Origin: Burkholderiaceae bacterium | GTDB taxonomy: Bacteria > Pseudomonadota > Gammaproteobacteria > Burkholderiales > Burkholderiaceae_E | Direction: 5' to 3' | DNA: 44,354 bases | Assembly (NCBI GenBank): GCA_019428955.1 | Contig: JAHYJF010000001.1 | Location: forward strand, 1-44,354 | Part shown: piece by piece, positions 1 to 6,645 of the stretch | How the letters are laid out: the number at the start of each line of letters is the position of its first letter | Numbering within the stretch: the stretch's first letter is position 1 | Notes under the pieces: model-generated | Seen by the model: the letters and a program-made list of their open reading frames with translations, nothing else | What the model was told of the DNA's origin: nothing | Databases searched by the model: none | Program-made: the position numbers and the translations under genes

Positions 1-940
1 AACCCTGCCCTGCGGTGCAGCCGAAGCAATGGTCGGCGACCCGGATCGGCAGATCTTCAAGCCGGCTGGCGGTGATCTCGCTCAGATGCAGTCGCGGTTT
101 GCCGGCGGTGCCGATGGCCAGTCCGAGCTGTTGGTTGAAGTCGCAGTCGTAGAGGTAGCCCTGCCAGTCCACGCTCACGAGGCTGCGGCACATCACGCCA
201 CCCAGGTTGTCCTCGCGGTGGGCACTGCGCAGCAGTGTCATGTAGCTGTTGAACTGTCCCTTGGACACCAGCATCGAGCCGAACCGCTGGATCGGCATGT
301 TGGCCAGCGTGAACAGTCGATTGAACACGACGCCAAAGTGCTCGGCGAGGTGGCGCTTGTAGTCGCCTTCCAGCTTCTCCTGGGGCGGTGGCAGCATGGC
401 GCCCTGCGGGTTGTAGACCAGGTTCAGGGTCAGGCCGGAGCCGGGCTTGCCGTAGCCGAGCGCATTCAAGCGCTCCAGGGCGCGCATGCTGGCGTCGAAA
501 GTCCCGGCGCCGCGCTGGCGGTCGACGTTGTCGGACAGATAGCAGGGCAGCGACGCCACGACCTCGACGCCATGGGCCGCCAGGAAGTCCGCAAGGTCTT
601 CCTGACCGGGCTCTTCGAGAATGGTCAGGTTGCAGCGATCGATCACGTGCACTCCGCGCGCCCGCGCCGCGATCACGAGCCCACGGAAGTGCCGGTTGAG
701 TTCCGGTGCGCCGCCCGTCAGATCGAGCGTCCGGACCTCGGGGCTGGCGGTGAGGAAAGCGACCACCGCGGCGATGGTGTCGCCAGACATCTCTTCGGTC
801 CGATTCGGCCCGGCGTTGACGTGGCAGTGCACGCAACTCTGGTTGCAGCGGTAGCCCAGGCTGACCTGGAGGGTGTTGAGAGTACCGCGCTCAATCCTCG
901 GGAAATCGGTTTTGAAGAGCAACGGGAGGGTGGCGTGCAT
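1..940 (-). CDS. arsS: ArsS-like arsenosugar biosynthesis radical SAM protein (3' end cut by window edge)
   Basis: About 313 codons are visible, reading leftwards from an ATG at 940-938 and running off the left edge with no stop. The N-terminal part has the radical SAM cluster motif CNQSCVHC (Cys32, Cys36, Cys39), followed by a glycine-rich LTGGAPELN stretch that normally contacts SAM. The visible C-terminus has a second cysteine group (MCRSL, YDCDFNQQLGL, HCFGCTAGQG), as in the DUF3641 part of ArsS and related SPASM-like proteins. Family knowledge: ArsS adds an adenosyl-derived group to methylated arsenic in arsenosugar synthesis. No arsM is visible, so its partner would lie beyond the edge or elsewhere. 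The alternative is a related radical SAM/DUF3641 enzyme of unknown substrate. Its leader is a strong hairpin (see 941-980). Confidence 0.85.
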   Translation of the reverse strand, partial: MHATLPLLFKTDFPRIERGTLNTLQVSLGYRCNQSCVHCHVNAGPNRTEEMSGDTIAAVVAFLTASPEVRTLDLTGGAPELNRHFRGLVIAARARGVHVIDRCNLTILEEPGQEDLADFLAAHGVEVVASLPCYLSDNVDRQRGAGTFDASMRALERLNALGYGKPGSGLTLNLVYNPQGAMLPPPQEKLEGDYKRHLAEHFGVVFNRLFTLANMPIQRFGSMLVSKGQFNSYMTLLRSAHREDNLGGVMCRSLVSVDWQGYLYDCDFNQQLGLAIGTAGKPRLHLSEITASRLEDLPIRVADHCFGCTAGQG

Positions 941-980
941 GGGCGCTCCAGGATCGGGTTTCCTGATAGACGGAGCGCCC
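941..980 (-). promoter_or_regulatory. Hairpin directly in front of the arsS start codon, covering its SD
   Basis: GGGCGCTCC at 941-949 and GGAGCGCCC at 972-980 form a perfect 9-bp inverted repeat, with an inner AGGA/TCCT pairing (950-953 with 961-964). On the arsS strand the 3' arm reads GGAGCGCCC and is followed at once by ATG. The only SD-like sequence, GGAG five bases before ATG, therefore sits inside the stem. Translation would need the stem to open. This is inference from base pairing. Confidence 0.55.
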
Positions 981-995
981 ACTACAATCATTACA
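960..995. promoter_or_regulatory. Candidate overlapping divergent promoters for arsS and nrtS
   Basis: On the plus strand, TACAAT at 983-988 is a near-consensus -10 with a weak -35 (TTCCTG, 960-965; 17-base spacer). On the minus strand, TGTAAT (995-990) is a near-consensus -10. It would start the arsS transcript at about 983, just before the 5' arm of the hairpin. No convincing minus-strand -35 is seen. These are predictions from hexamer matches only. Confidence 0.3.
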
Positions 996-1002
996 CCCGG
1001 CC

Positions 1003-1037
1003 CGAACCAGGGCGTAAGAATATTTGCGCCCGGTTCG
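1003..1037 (+). promoter_or_regulatory. Inverted repeat in the nrtS leader
   Basis: CGAACC-A-GGGCG (1003-1014) pairs with CGCCC-GGTTCG (1027-1037). This gives 11 bp with one bulged A and an AT-rich 12-base loop. It ends 20 bases before the nrtS ATG. It could be an operator for a dimeric regulator or a structured leader; no T-run follows, so a terminator is less likely. Confidence 0.4.
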
Positions 1038-1057
1038 TCTCATGAGTTCCAATTCGG

Positions 1058-1348
1058 ATGAACACGACCGTGTCAGTGGTGAATTCAGAACCAGCCCTCG
1101 AGACCGCTAGCCCCACCCGGCGACGGTGGCACGTCGCGCGCTGCATGGCTGAACCGCGGATCGTGTGGGAGGCGCTCAAAGTCGCGCTGGTGGTCGGGAC
1201 GGTGCTCAACCTCATCAATCATGGCGCGCAGCTTTGGGCCCTGCGCCCGGTCACCCTATGGCAGGTGGCGCTCAATTTTGTGGTGCCATACTGCGTGTCG
1301 AGTTACAGTGCGGCAAGGAATGAAGCACAGAGTTCCCGGGGGAAATGA
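1058..1348 (+). CDS. nrtS: NrtS-like small nitrate/nitrite transporter
   Basis: A 96-residue protein. From about residue 30 onward it matches the NrtS pattern: a first hydrophobic segment (ALKVALVVGTVLNLINHG) and a second near the C-terminus (QVALNFVVPYCVSSYSA). NrtS is a small two-helix inner-membrane protein reported to move nitrate and nitrite, probably as an oligomer. The first 29 residues are polar and not conserved, so translation may instead begin at the ATG at 1145 (MAEPRIVWEALK). No strong SD precedes 1058. The stop TGA (1346-1348) is followed directly by the ATG of the sigma factor, so the two are very probably translated from one mRNA. No nitrate assimilation or respiration genes are in the window. 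Confidence 0.7.
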   Translation: MNTTVSVVNSEPALETASPTRRRWHVARCMAEPRIVWEALKVALVVGTVLNLINHGAQLWALRPVTLWQVALNFVVPYCVSSYSAARNEAQSSRGK

Positions 1349-1987
1349 ATGCCGAACTCGCCGGCCTCGTCACCCCCATTGTCCGCCACCGCTCGGGTGG
1401 CGGCCGGCATCAGCGCCGAGGCACTCATCGCGTTACGCTCGGACATGCTGCGTTTCGCACAGTTGCAGATGCGCGATGACGCAGCCGCCGAGGACGTGGT
1501 TCAGGAATCGATCGAGGCGGCGCTACGGCATTCATCGGAATTTGCTGGGAATTCGACTTTGAAGACTTGGGTTTTCGCGATCCTGCGCAATCGCATCATC
1601 GACCATTTCCGACAGGCCAAGAGAACCGTATCGATACCCAGCCTGGTGGGCGACGACGAAGACTGGCAAGCCAATTTGGAGACGCTGTTCAACGAAAAGG
1701 GTGCGTGGCGTGACGGGCTGCGGCCCCTCGCCTGGCCGAATCCCGACGAGGCGATGCAGACCAGGCAGTTCTGGAGAGTCTTCGAGGCTTGCCTCGATCA
1801 CCTGCCGCCCAACACCATCCGGGTGTTCATGATGCGCGAGTTTCTCGGCCTTGAGTCAAGCGAGATCTGTGAACAGTTGGCGATCACCACCAGCAACTGT
1901 CACGTGATCCTGCACCGCGCACGCCTGAAGCTGCGCAGTTGCATGGAAGCCGGATGGGGCCGACCTGGGGAGGGAATGACATGCTGA
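1349..1987 (+). CDS. ECF-type RNA polymerase sigma factor
   Basis: A 212-residue sigma-70 family factor of group IV (ECF). Region 2 covers about residues 25-90, with AEDVVQESIEAAL and the -10-binding helix around LKTWVFAILRNRIIDHFRQ. Region 4 covers about 145-205 (LPPNTIRVFMMREFLGLESSEIC then a helix-turn-helix ending in HRARLKLRSCME). The linker of about 60 residues is longer than in minimal ECF factors and holds the motif GAWRDGLRPLAWPNP. That pattern is familiar from a proteobacterial ECF group that travels with zf-HC2 anti-sigma proteins. It starts right after the nrtS stop and overlaps the anti-sigma gene by 7 nt, so the three genes look like one transcription unit. The target regulon is unknown. 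Confidence 0.9.
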   Translation: MPNSPASSPPLSATARVAAGISAEALIALRSDMLRFAQLQMRDDAAAEDVVQESIEAALRHSSEFAGNSTLKTWVFAILRNRIIDHFRQAKRTVSIPSLVGDDEDWQANLETLFNEKGAWRDGLRPLAWPNPDEAMQTRQFWRVFEACLDHLPPNTIRVFMMREFLGLESSEICEQLAITTSNCHVILHRARLKLRSCMEAGWGRPGEGMTC

Positions 1988-2193
1988 ACTGCAGGGAAGT
2001 AACGGAGTTGTGCTCCCAGGAGATGGAACGCCGGCTGGGACTGGCAGAGCGGTTACGTTTGCAGACCCATCTGATGATGTGTTCCGGATGCACCAATTTT
2101 CGCATCCAGATGCAGACTCTGCGCCGGGCGATGCACGCCTACGCCGACGGCAAGGCGGTCGACGAGGGCAACAAGCCGCCGCACCAGAGATAG
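1981..2193 (+). CDS. Zinc-finger (zf-HC2) anti-sigma factor
   Basis: A 70-residue soluble protein. Its ATG at 1981 overlaps the sigma-factor stop (1985-1987). It carries the zinc-binding anti-sigma signature H-x3-C-x2-C (His30, Cys34, Cys37) and further cysteines at 4 and 11. There is no membrane segment, so it would act in the cytoplasm, perhaps sensing redox or zinc status as soluble ZAS proteins do. Overlap and order make the preceding ECF factor its likely partner. An upstream start at 1939 would add 14 residues inside the sigma gene, but ATG 1981 gives the standard short form. Confidence 0.8.
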   Translation: MLNCREVTELCSQEMERRLGLAERLRLQTHLMMCSGCTNFRIQMQTLRRAMHAYADGKAVDEGNKPPHQR

Positions 2194-2216
2194 GGCTGGC
2201 GCACCGGGCTTGAGAT

Positions 2217-2292
2217 TGGTGCCGACTGCCCGACTCGAACGGGCGACCTACCGCTTACAAGGCGGTTGCTCTACCAACTGAGCTAAGCCGGC
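2217..2292 (-). tRNA. tRNA-Thr (anticodon TGT)
   Basis: A cloverleaf of 76 nt reading leftwards. The acceptor stem GCCGGCT pairs with AGTCGGC (one G-U), followed by discriminator A and an encoded CCA (2219-2217). The anticodon loop CTTGTAA sits on a CCGCC/GGCGG stem, giving TGT for threonine ACA codons. The T arm contains GTTCGAGTC. The first G at 2292 is also the last base of the sspB TAG stop codon, so the tRNA is probably cut out of the sspAB mRNA. Confidence 0.97.
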
Positions 2293-2789
2293 TACTTGAT
2301 CCTGGTCAGTTTGGGCTTGCCGCGACCGCGCGGCGGCGGCGGAACTTCGTCACCGCTCCCGTTGTCAGTTTCCTTGCCTGGCGCGCTGCCAGGCTCGACG
2401 CTGCGCAATTCCTGGGCGCCTTCCGCTCCGGGCGCGGGCTGGTCGTCGGCGTCGGAGCCGGTGGCGATTGCCGCCAGGTCATCGACCTCGAATGCCATGC
2501 CGTGTCCGCTCTCACGCGAATAGATTGCGCTGACCCGGTCGACCGGAACCAGCAATTCCCGCGACACGCCGCCGAATCTCGCCTGGAATTCAATCCACTC
2601 ATTGCCGAACACCAACCGGTTGGTGGCCGAACCGGCTACGTTGAGCACGATCTCACCGTCGTGGACATGCTCACGCGGCACATTGGTGCGTTCGTCGACC
2701 GAAACCGCCAGATATGGCGTGAAGCCATTGTCGATGCACCACTCATTGATGGCGCGGATCAGGTAAGGCTTGGTCGAGGTCGGTTCCAT
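2292..2789 (-). CDS. sspB: SspB, ClpXP protease specificity-enhancing factor
   Basis: 165 residues. The N-terminal two-thirds (about 1-110) is the SspB fold that binds ssrA-tagged peptides: LIRAINEWCIDNGFTPYLAV, the VLNVAGSAT region and an FQARFGG segment. A long flexible acidic/proline linker follows (about 110-150). The C-terminus is basic and hydrophobic (GKPKLTRIK), matching the ClpX-binding tail that tethers substrates to ClpXP in E. coli SspB. It follows sspA by 72 nt, with GGGGA nine bases before the ATG. Its stop codon overlaps tRNA-Thr by one base. Confidence 0.95.
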   Translation of the reverse strand: MEPTSTKPYLIRAINEWCIDNGFTPYLAVSVDERTNVPREHVHDGEIVLNVAGSATNRLVFGNEWIEFQARFGGVSRELLVPVDRVSAIYSRESGHGMAFEVDDLAAIATGSDADDQPAPGAEGAQELRSVEPGSAPGKETDNGSGDEVPPPPRGRGKPKLTRIK

Positions 2790-2836
2790 CGAATCCCCAT
2801 TTGTGGCGCCGCGACTGGCGAACCGGCTATCGGTCC

Positions 2837-2851
2837 GGGGCGCGGCGCCCC
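2837..2851 (-). promoter_or_regulatory. GC hairpin between sspA and sspB
   Basis: GGGGCG-CGG-CGCCCC forms a perfect 6-bp stem with a 3-base loop, 10 bases after the sspA stop. No T-run follows, so it is more likely an mRNA-stabilising or processing element than a full terminator. Confidence 0.35.
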
Positions 2852-2861
2852 AGGGCAGAGA

Positions 2862-3476
2862 TCAGCGGCGCATCACCTTCTCGGAAGGTGTCAGCGCCTC
2901 GATGAAGGCCGGGCGCGAAAACAGGCGTTCGGCATAACGCAGCAGCGGCGCGGCACTCTTGGGCATCTCAATGCCGTAGTGGTCGAGCCGCCAGAGCAAC
3001 GGCGCGATGGCGACGTCGAGCATCGAGAAATCGTCGCCCAGCATGTGCTTGTTCTTGATGAAGATCGGCGAGAGCTGGGTCAGGCGGTCCCGAATCTGGG
3101 TGCGGGCGTGTTCGACCAGCTTGGCCAGGTCGCGGGTCTGGTCGCGACGCTCGAGCTGCTGAACGTGCGCAAACAACTCGCGCTCGAAATTGAACAGGAA
3201 CAAGCGCGCCCGCGCCCGCATCACCGGATCTGCGGGCATCAGCTGCGGATGCGGGAAACGCTCGTCGATGTACTCATTTATGATGTTCGATTCGTACAGG
3301 ATCAGGTCCCGTTCGACCAGGATCGGCACCTGGCCATAGGGATTCATTATCGAGATATCCTCCGGCTTGTTGTAAAGATCAACGTCGCGGATCTCGAAAT
3401 CCATCCCCTTCTCGAACAGGACAAAGCGGCAACGCTGACTGAACGGGCAGGTAGTTCCGGAATACAGGACCATCAT
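2862..3476 (-). CDS. sspA: SspA, stringent starvation protein A (GST-like RNA polymerase-associated protein)
   Basis: 204 residues with a glutathione-transferase fold: a thioredoxin-like domain (about 1-80, starting MMVLYSGTTCPFSQRCRFVL, with a cis-proline motif in GQVPILVE) and an all-helical C-terminal domain. Family knowledge: SspA lacks transferase activity and binds RNA polymerase holoenzyme under starvation or acid stress. The start at 3476 (ATG ATG) gives about the E. coli length of 212. An in-frame extension to 3551 is not conserved and lacks an SD. It sits between petC and sspB, the usual order in beta- and gammaproteobacteria. Confidence 0.95.
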   Translation of the reverse strand: MMVLYSGTTCPFSQRCRFVLFEKGMDFEIRDVDLYNKPEDISIMNPYGQVPILVERDLILYESNIINEYIDERFPHPQLMPADPVMRARARLFLFNFERELFAHVQQLERRDQTRDLAKLVEHARTQIRDRLTQLSPIFIKNKHMLGDDFSMLDVAIAPLLWRLDHYGIEMPKSAAPLLRYAERLFSRPAFIEALTPSEKVMRR

Positions 3477-3520
3477 GGCGGGTGTTTCCCCTTGTCTCTT
3501 GGAATCTCGGTAGAGGCGCG

Positions 3521-3551
3521 ATTCTACTCGCCCCACCGGTTGATGCATCAA
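3521..3551 (-). promoter_or_regulatory. Candidate promoter for sspAB-tRNA-Thr
   Basis: On the minus strand, TAGAAT (3526-3521) matches the -10 consensus at five of six positions, and TTGATG (3551-3546) is a possible -35. The 19-base spacer is longer than ideal. It lies in the 92-base gap after petC. Confidence 0.25.
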
Positions 3552-3568
3552 ATCCGCTCTTTGGCGCG

Positions 3569-4456
3569 CTAGTGGACGTCTCGCCAGTACACCCGGTTGA
3601 GATTCCAGGCGGCAGCGGCAAATATGGCCAGGAACAGCAGCACCCAGACGCCGACCCGGGTCCTGGTGTGTGCGCTGGGGTCGGCCATGTAGGTCAGGTA
3701 GGCGACCAGGTCGGCAACAGCGGCGTCGTACGAGGGCGTGTCGAGCTTGCCCCCCTGGGCAGCGCCGAACTTGATCTTGCGGCCAGGCTGGGCATCAGGC
3801 CCGGTGACCTGCTCGGTCTTCTCGCTGGCGACGCCATTGCGATCATAGCTGGTCGCCACGCGCACGAAACCGGCCACCCGGCCCGAAGCAGCGTCCTTGA
3901 CCGCCATCACCTCCTCGATCGTGGCTCCCCGCTCCCCCTGGAGTTCCCAGAAGACGTGCGGCATCCCGACGTTGGGGAACACCGCATTGTTCCAGCCAGT
4001 CGGCCGGCTGGCGTCCCGGTAGTAGGAGCGCAGGTAGGTATAAAGCCAGTCGGCGCCCGAACCGCCACCCGAGGCGCGGGCCCGCGCGATCAGCGACAGG
4101 TCTGGCGGCGTCGCGCCAAACCACTCCCTGGCGTCGGCCGGTGACATCGCGGTCTTCATCTGCTCGCCAACCTTTTCCCCGGCCAGCATCAGGTTGGAAC
4201 GGATCTGTTCCTCGGTCAGGCCAAGATCGGTCAGCCGGTTGTAGCGCATTACCGCGGCTGCGTGGCAGTTGAGGCAGTAATTCACGAACAGCTTGGCGCC
4301 GTTCTGCAGTGCGACCTGGTCGTTGAGCTTGTCGGTCGGGAAACGATCGAGCGGCAAGCCCGCTTCGCTCGCCCCAGCCTGCAGCGGCAGTATCGTCGCC
4401 ACCGCCAGCAAGGCCGCTGTCACTGCCTGGCGCATCGAATTTTTCATCATCTCCAT
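3569..4456 (-). CDS. petC: Cytochrome c1 of the bc1 complex
   Basis: About 295 residues. The protein has a signal peptide (hydrophobic AVTAALLAVATILPL ending at an AGAS-type site), a haem c site YCLNCH (Cys61, Cys64, His65) and the axial-methionine region GMPHVFWELQG. A single C-terminal membrane anchor (VWVLLFLAIFAAAAW) ends in RVYWRDVH. It carries electrons from the Rieske protein to soluble cytochrome c on the periplasmic side. The start is uncertain: ATG 4456, 4450 and 4447 and a GTG at 4471 are all in frame. GGAG around 4462-4465 favours 4456 or 4450. It follows petB by about 30 nt in the petABC operon. Confidence 0.96.
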   Translation of the reverse strand: MEMMKNSMRQAVTAALLAVATILPLQAGASEAGLPLDRFPTDKLNDQVALQNGAKLFVNYCLNCHAAAVMRYNRLTDLGLTEEQIRSNLMLAGEKVGEQMKTAMSPADAREWFGATPPDLSLIARARASGGGSGADWLYTYLRSYYRDASRPTGWNNAVFPNVGMPHVFWELQGERGATIEEVMAVKDAASGRVAGFVRVATSYDRNGVASEKTEQVTGPDAQPGRKIKFGAAQGGKLDTPSYDAAVADLVAYLTYMADPSAHTRTRVGVWVLLFLAIFAAAAWNLNRVYWRDVH

Positions 4457-4487
4457 CTTTCTCCAGTGCACGTTCGCGCCGGCGGGT

Positions 4488-5873
4488 TCAATGTGCCCGA
4501 AAGACCACGCGCTCCGGGATCGCCCTGAACGAGCCCAGCGTGCTCCACCACGGCATCAGCAGGAAGAACCCGAAATAGCACATAGTCGCGATCTGCGAGA
4601 GCAGGGTGCCGAGCGGCGAAACCGGCTGCACGCCAAAGAAGCCGAGAGTTACGAACACGACGACGAACACGCCCAGCACCACGGTGTGCCAGCGGGGGCG
4701 ATAACGCATCGACTTGGCCGGGCTGCGATCGAGCCAGGGCAGCGCGAACAGCACCATCACCGCCGAGAACATCGCAACCACGCCCCAGAACTTGGCGTCG
4801 ATGATGAAGAAGCCCACCGTCAGCCCAACCGTGATGGCCACGGTCGCAACCTTGGCCAGCAGGCTGCGTGTGGTCAGCAGCACCAGCACCGCGTATGCCC
4901 CGAAGAACGGGACCAGCCAGCGGAACATGAACTCGTCGGTGATCGCGCGCAGGATCGAATAGAACGGCGTGAAGTACCAGACCGGGGCGATGTGCGCCGG
5001 GGTCTGCAGCGGATTGGCCGGGTAGAAGTTGTTGTATTCGAGGAAATAACCGCCGAATTCCGGTCCGAAGAACACCACCGCCGAAAACAGGAACAGGAAG
5101 ACCGCGACTCCGAGGGTGTCATGGACGCTGTAGTAGGGGTGGAACGCAATCCCGTCGAGCGGGATGCCATCGGGCCCCTTCTTCTCCTTGATCTCGATTC
5201 CGTCGGGATTGTTCGAGCCCACGTGGTGCAGCGCGATGATGTGCCCGGCCACCACTCCCACCAGAATCAGGGGGATGGTCGCGACGTGGAATGCGAAGAA
5301 GCGGTTGAGGGTGGCGTCGGAAACCACGAAATCACCGCGGATCCAGATCGAAAGCTCCTCGCCGATGTAGGGGATCGAGGAGAACATGTTGACGATCACC
5401 TGCGCGCCCCAGAACGACATCTGGCCCCAGGGCAGCAGGTAACCCATGAAGGCCTCGGCCATCAGGATCAGGAACAGCCCGCAACCCATCAGCCAGATCA
5501 GTTCACGCGGCTTGCGGTAGGACCCGTAGAGCAGTCCGCGGAACATGTGCAGGTAGACCACGATGAAGAATGCCGATGCGCCGGTTGAATGGAGATAGCG
5601 GATCAGCCATCCCCAGGGCACGTCGCGCATGATGTACTCGACCGACTGGAACGCGAGCGCCGCATCGGGCTTGTAGTGCATCGTCAGGAAGATGCCGGTG
5701 ACGATCTGCAGTCCCATCACGACCATCGCCAGCACGCCGAAGAAGTACCAGAAGTTGAAGTTCTTCGGAGCGTAGTACTCCGACATGTGCTCCTTGAACA
5801 TCTTCGTCAGCGGGAAACGCTGATCGATCCAGCCCATCAGGCCGGTGGTCTCCACTTGGTTTTCCTGCGCCAT
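4488..5873 (-). CDS. petB: Cytochrome b of the bc1 complex
   Basis: A 461-residue integral membrane protein with eight or more hydrophobic segments. Haem-ligand histidines lie in the second and fourth helices (RYLHSTGASAFF and VYLHMF; FFAFHVATIP and VAGHIIALHH). It holds the quinol-oxidising GYLLPWGQMSFWGAQVI region. The usual Qo-site PEWY tetrapeptide is PVWY here (around residue 297), a variant known in many beta- and gammaproteobacteria. The C-terminus extends beyond the eight-helix core with a further hydrophobic hairpin, as in other proteobacterial forms. It lies between petA and petC. Confidence 0.97.
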   Translation of the reverse strand: MAQENQVETTGLMGWIDQRFPLTKMFKEHMSEYYAPKNFNFWYFFGVLAMVVMGLQIVTGIFLTMHYKPDAALAFQSVEYIMRDVPWGWLIRYLHSTGASAFFIVVYLHMFRGLLYGSYRKPRELIWLMGCGLFLILMAEAFMGYLLPWGQMSFWGAQVIVNMFSSIPYIGEELSIWIRGDFVVSDATLNRFFAFHVATIPLILVGVVAGHIIALHHVGSNNPDGIEIKEKKGPDGIPLDGIAFHPYYSVHDTLGVAVFLFLFSAVVFFGPEFGGYFLEYNNFYPANPLQTPAHIAPVWYFTPFYSILRAITDEFMFRWLVPFFGAYAVLVLLTTRSLLAKVATVAITVGLTVGFFIIDAKFWGVVAMFSAVMVLFALPWLDRSPAKSMRYRPRWHTVVLGVFVVVFVTLGFFGVQPVSPLGTLLSQIATMCYFGFFLLMPWWSTLGSFRAIPERVVFRAH

Positions 5874-5950
5874 CTTGGTGTCCCTCGGATCAGGTCATGG
5901 GTGCTGTCGGGGTAGTGCTCGTGCGCCGCTCCCGGCTCAGACCCGCGTGG

Positions 5951-6553
5951 TCAGGCCTTGTCGTCACTGCCGATGCGCAGGCGCGTATCCGACACGTATT
6001 GGTAGGGCGGCACCGGGAGGTTGTCAGGAGCCGGCTTGTTCTTGAACACGCGTCCGGCAAGATCGAAGGTTGATCCGTGACATGGGCACAGGAACCCACC
6101 CTGCCAGTCATCGGGGAGCGAAGGCTGCGGCCCGGGCGCGAGCCGATCGCTGGGCGAGCAGCCGAGATGGGTGCAGATGCCAACCACGACAAGATATTCG
6201 GGCTTGATCGAGCGGTACTCGTTGCGCGCATATTCGGGGGTGTTGCCGGGATCTCGGACCGATTTCGGGTCGGCCACCTCGGAGTCGGTCTTCTTCAGCG
6301 ACGCGAGCATCTCGGGGGTGCGGCGCAGCACCCAGACCGGCTTGCCCCGCCACTCGACGCGCTTGAGTTCGCCGGGCTGGATCTCGCTGATATCCACCTC
6401 GACCGGGGCACCTGCCGCCCGGGCGCGCTCCGAGGGAGCGAAAGTACTTACAAACGGGATCGCGGCCGCAACGCCGCCGGCGGCGCCAATGGCACACGTA
6501 ACCCCGATCGCGGTACGCCGGGAGGAGTCGACCTTTTCTTCGGAATCACCCAT
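5951..6553 (-). CDS. petA: Rieske iron-sulfur subunit of the bc1 complex
   Basis: 200 residues. A twin-arginine signal (SSRRTAIG at 10-17) leads an uncleaved membrane anchor (about 15-40), then the soluble Rieske domain. The cluster motifs are CTHLGC (Cys127, His129, Cys132) and CPCHGS (Cys156, Cys158, His159), giving two Cys and two His ligands plus a disulfide. The Tat signal fits tatABC about 3 kb away in the same window. I chose ATG 6553, with GGGAA upstream. An ATG at 6583 would add ten residues and is a fair alternative. It leads the petABC operon. Confidence 0.97.
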   Translation of the reverse strand: MGDSEEKVDSSRRTAIGVTCAIGAAGGVAAAIPFVSTFAPSERARAAGAPVEVDISEIQPGELKRVEWRGKPVWVLRRTPEMLASLKKTDSEVADPKSVRDPGNTPEYARNEYRSIKPEYLVVVGICTHLGCSPSDRLAPGPQPSLPDDWQGGFLCPCHGSTFDLAGRVFKNKPAPDNLPVPPYQYVSDTRLRIGSDDKA

Positions 6554-6645
6554 CGTTGAGTTCCCGCTGTTTGATGCAACCATAAATCCTAGCCTGTTCG
6601 ACCGTACCCGTGGATTATGCAAGGGTTTGGCGGCCCACCGGCATT

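Noticed and set aside
29..1045. 338-codon plus-strand frame at the left edge
   Set aside because: The opposite strand encodes a clear radical SAM protein with its cluster motif; this frame has no family features.
4293..5588. Long plus-strand frame opposite cytochrome b (431 codons)
   Set aside because: It is the shadow of petB in GC-rich DNA: Arg/His/Gln-rich, no domain, no SD.
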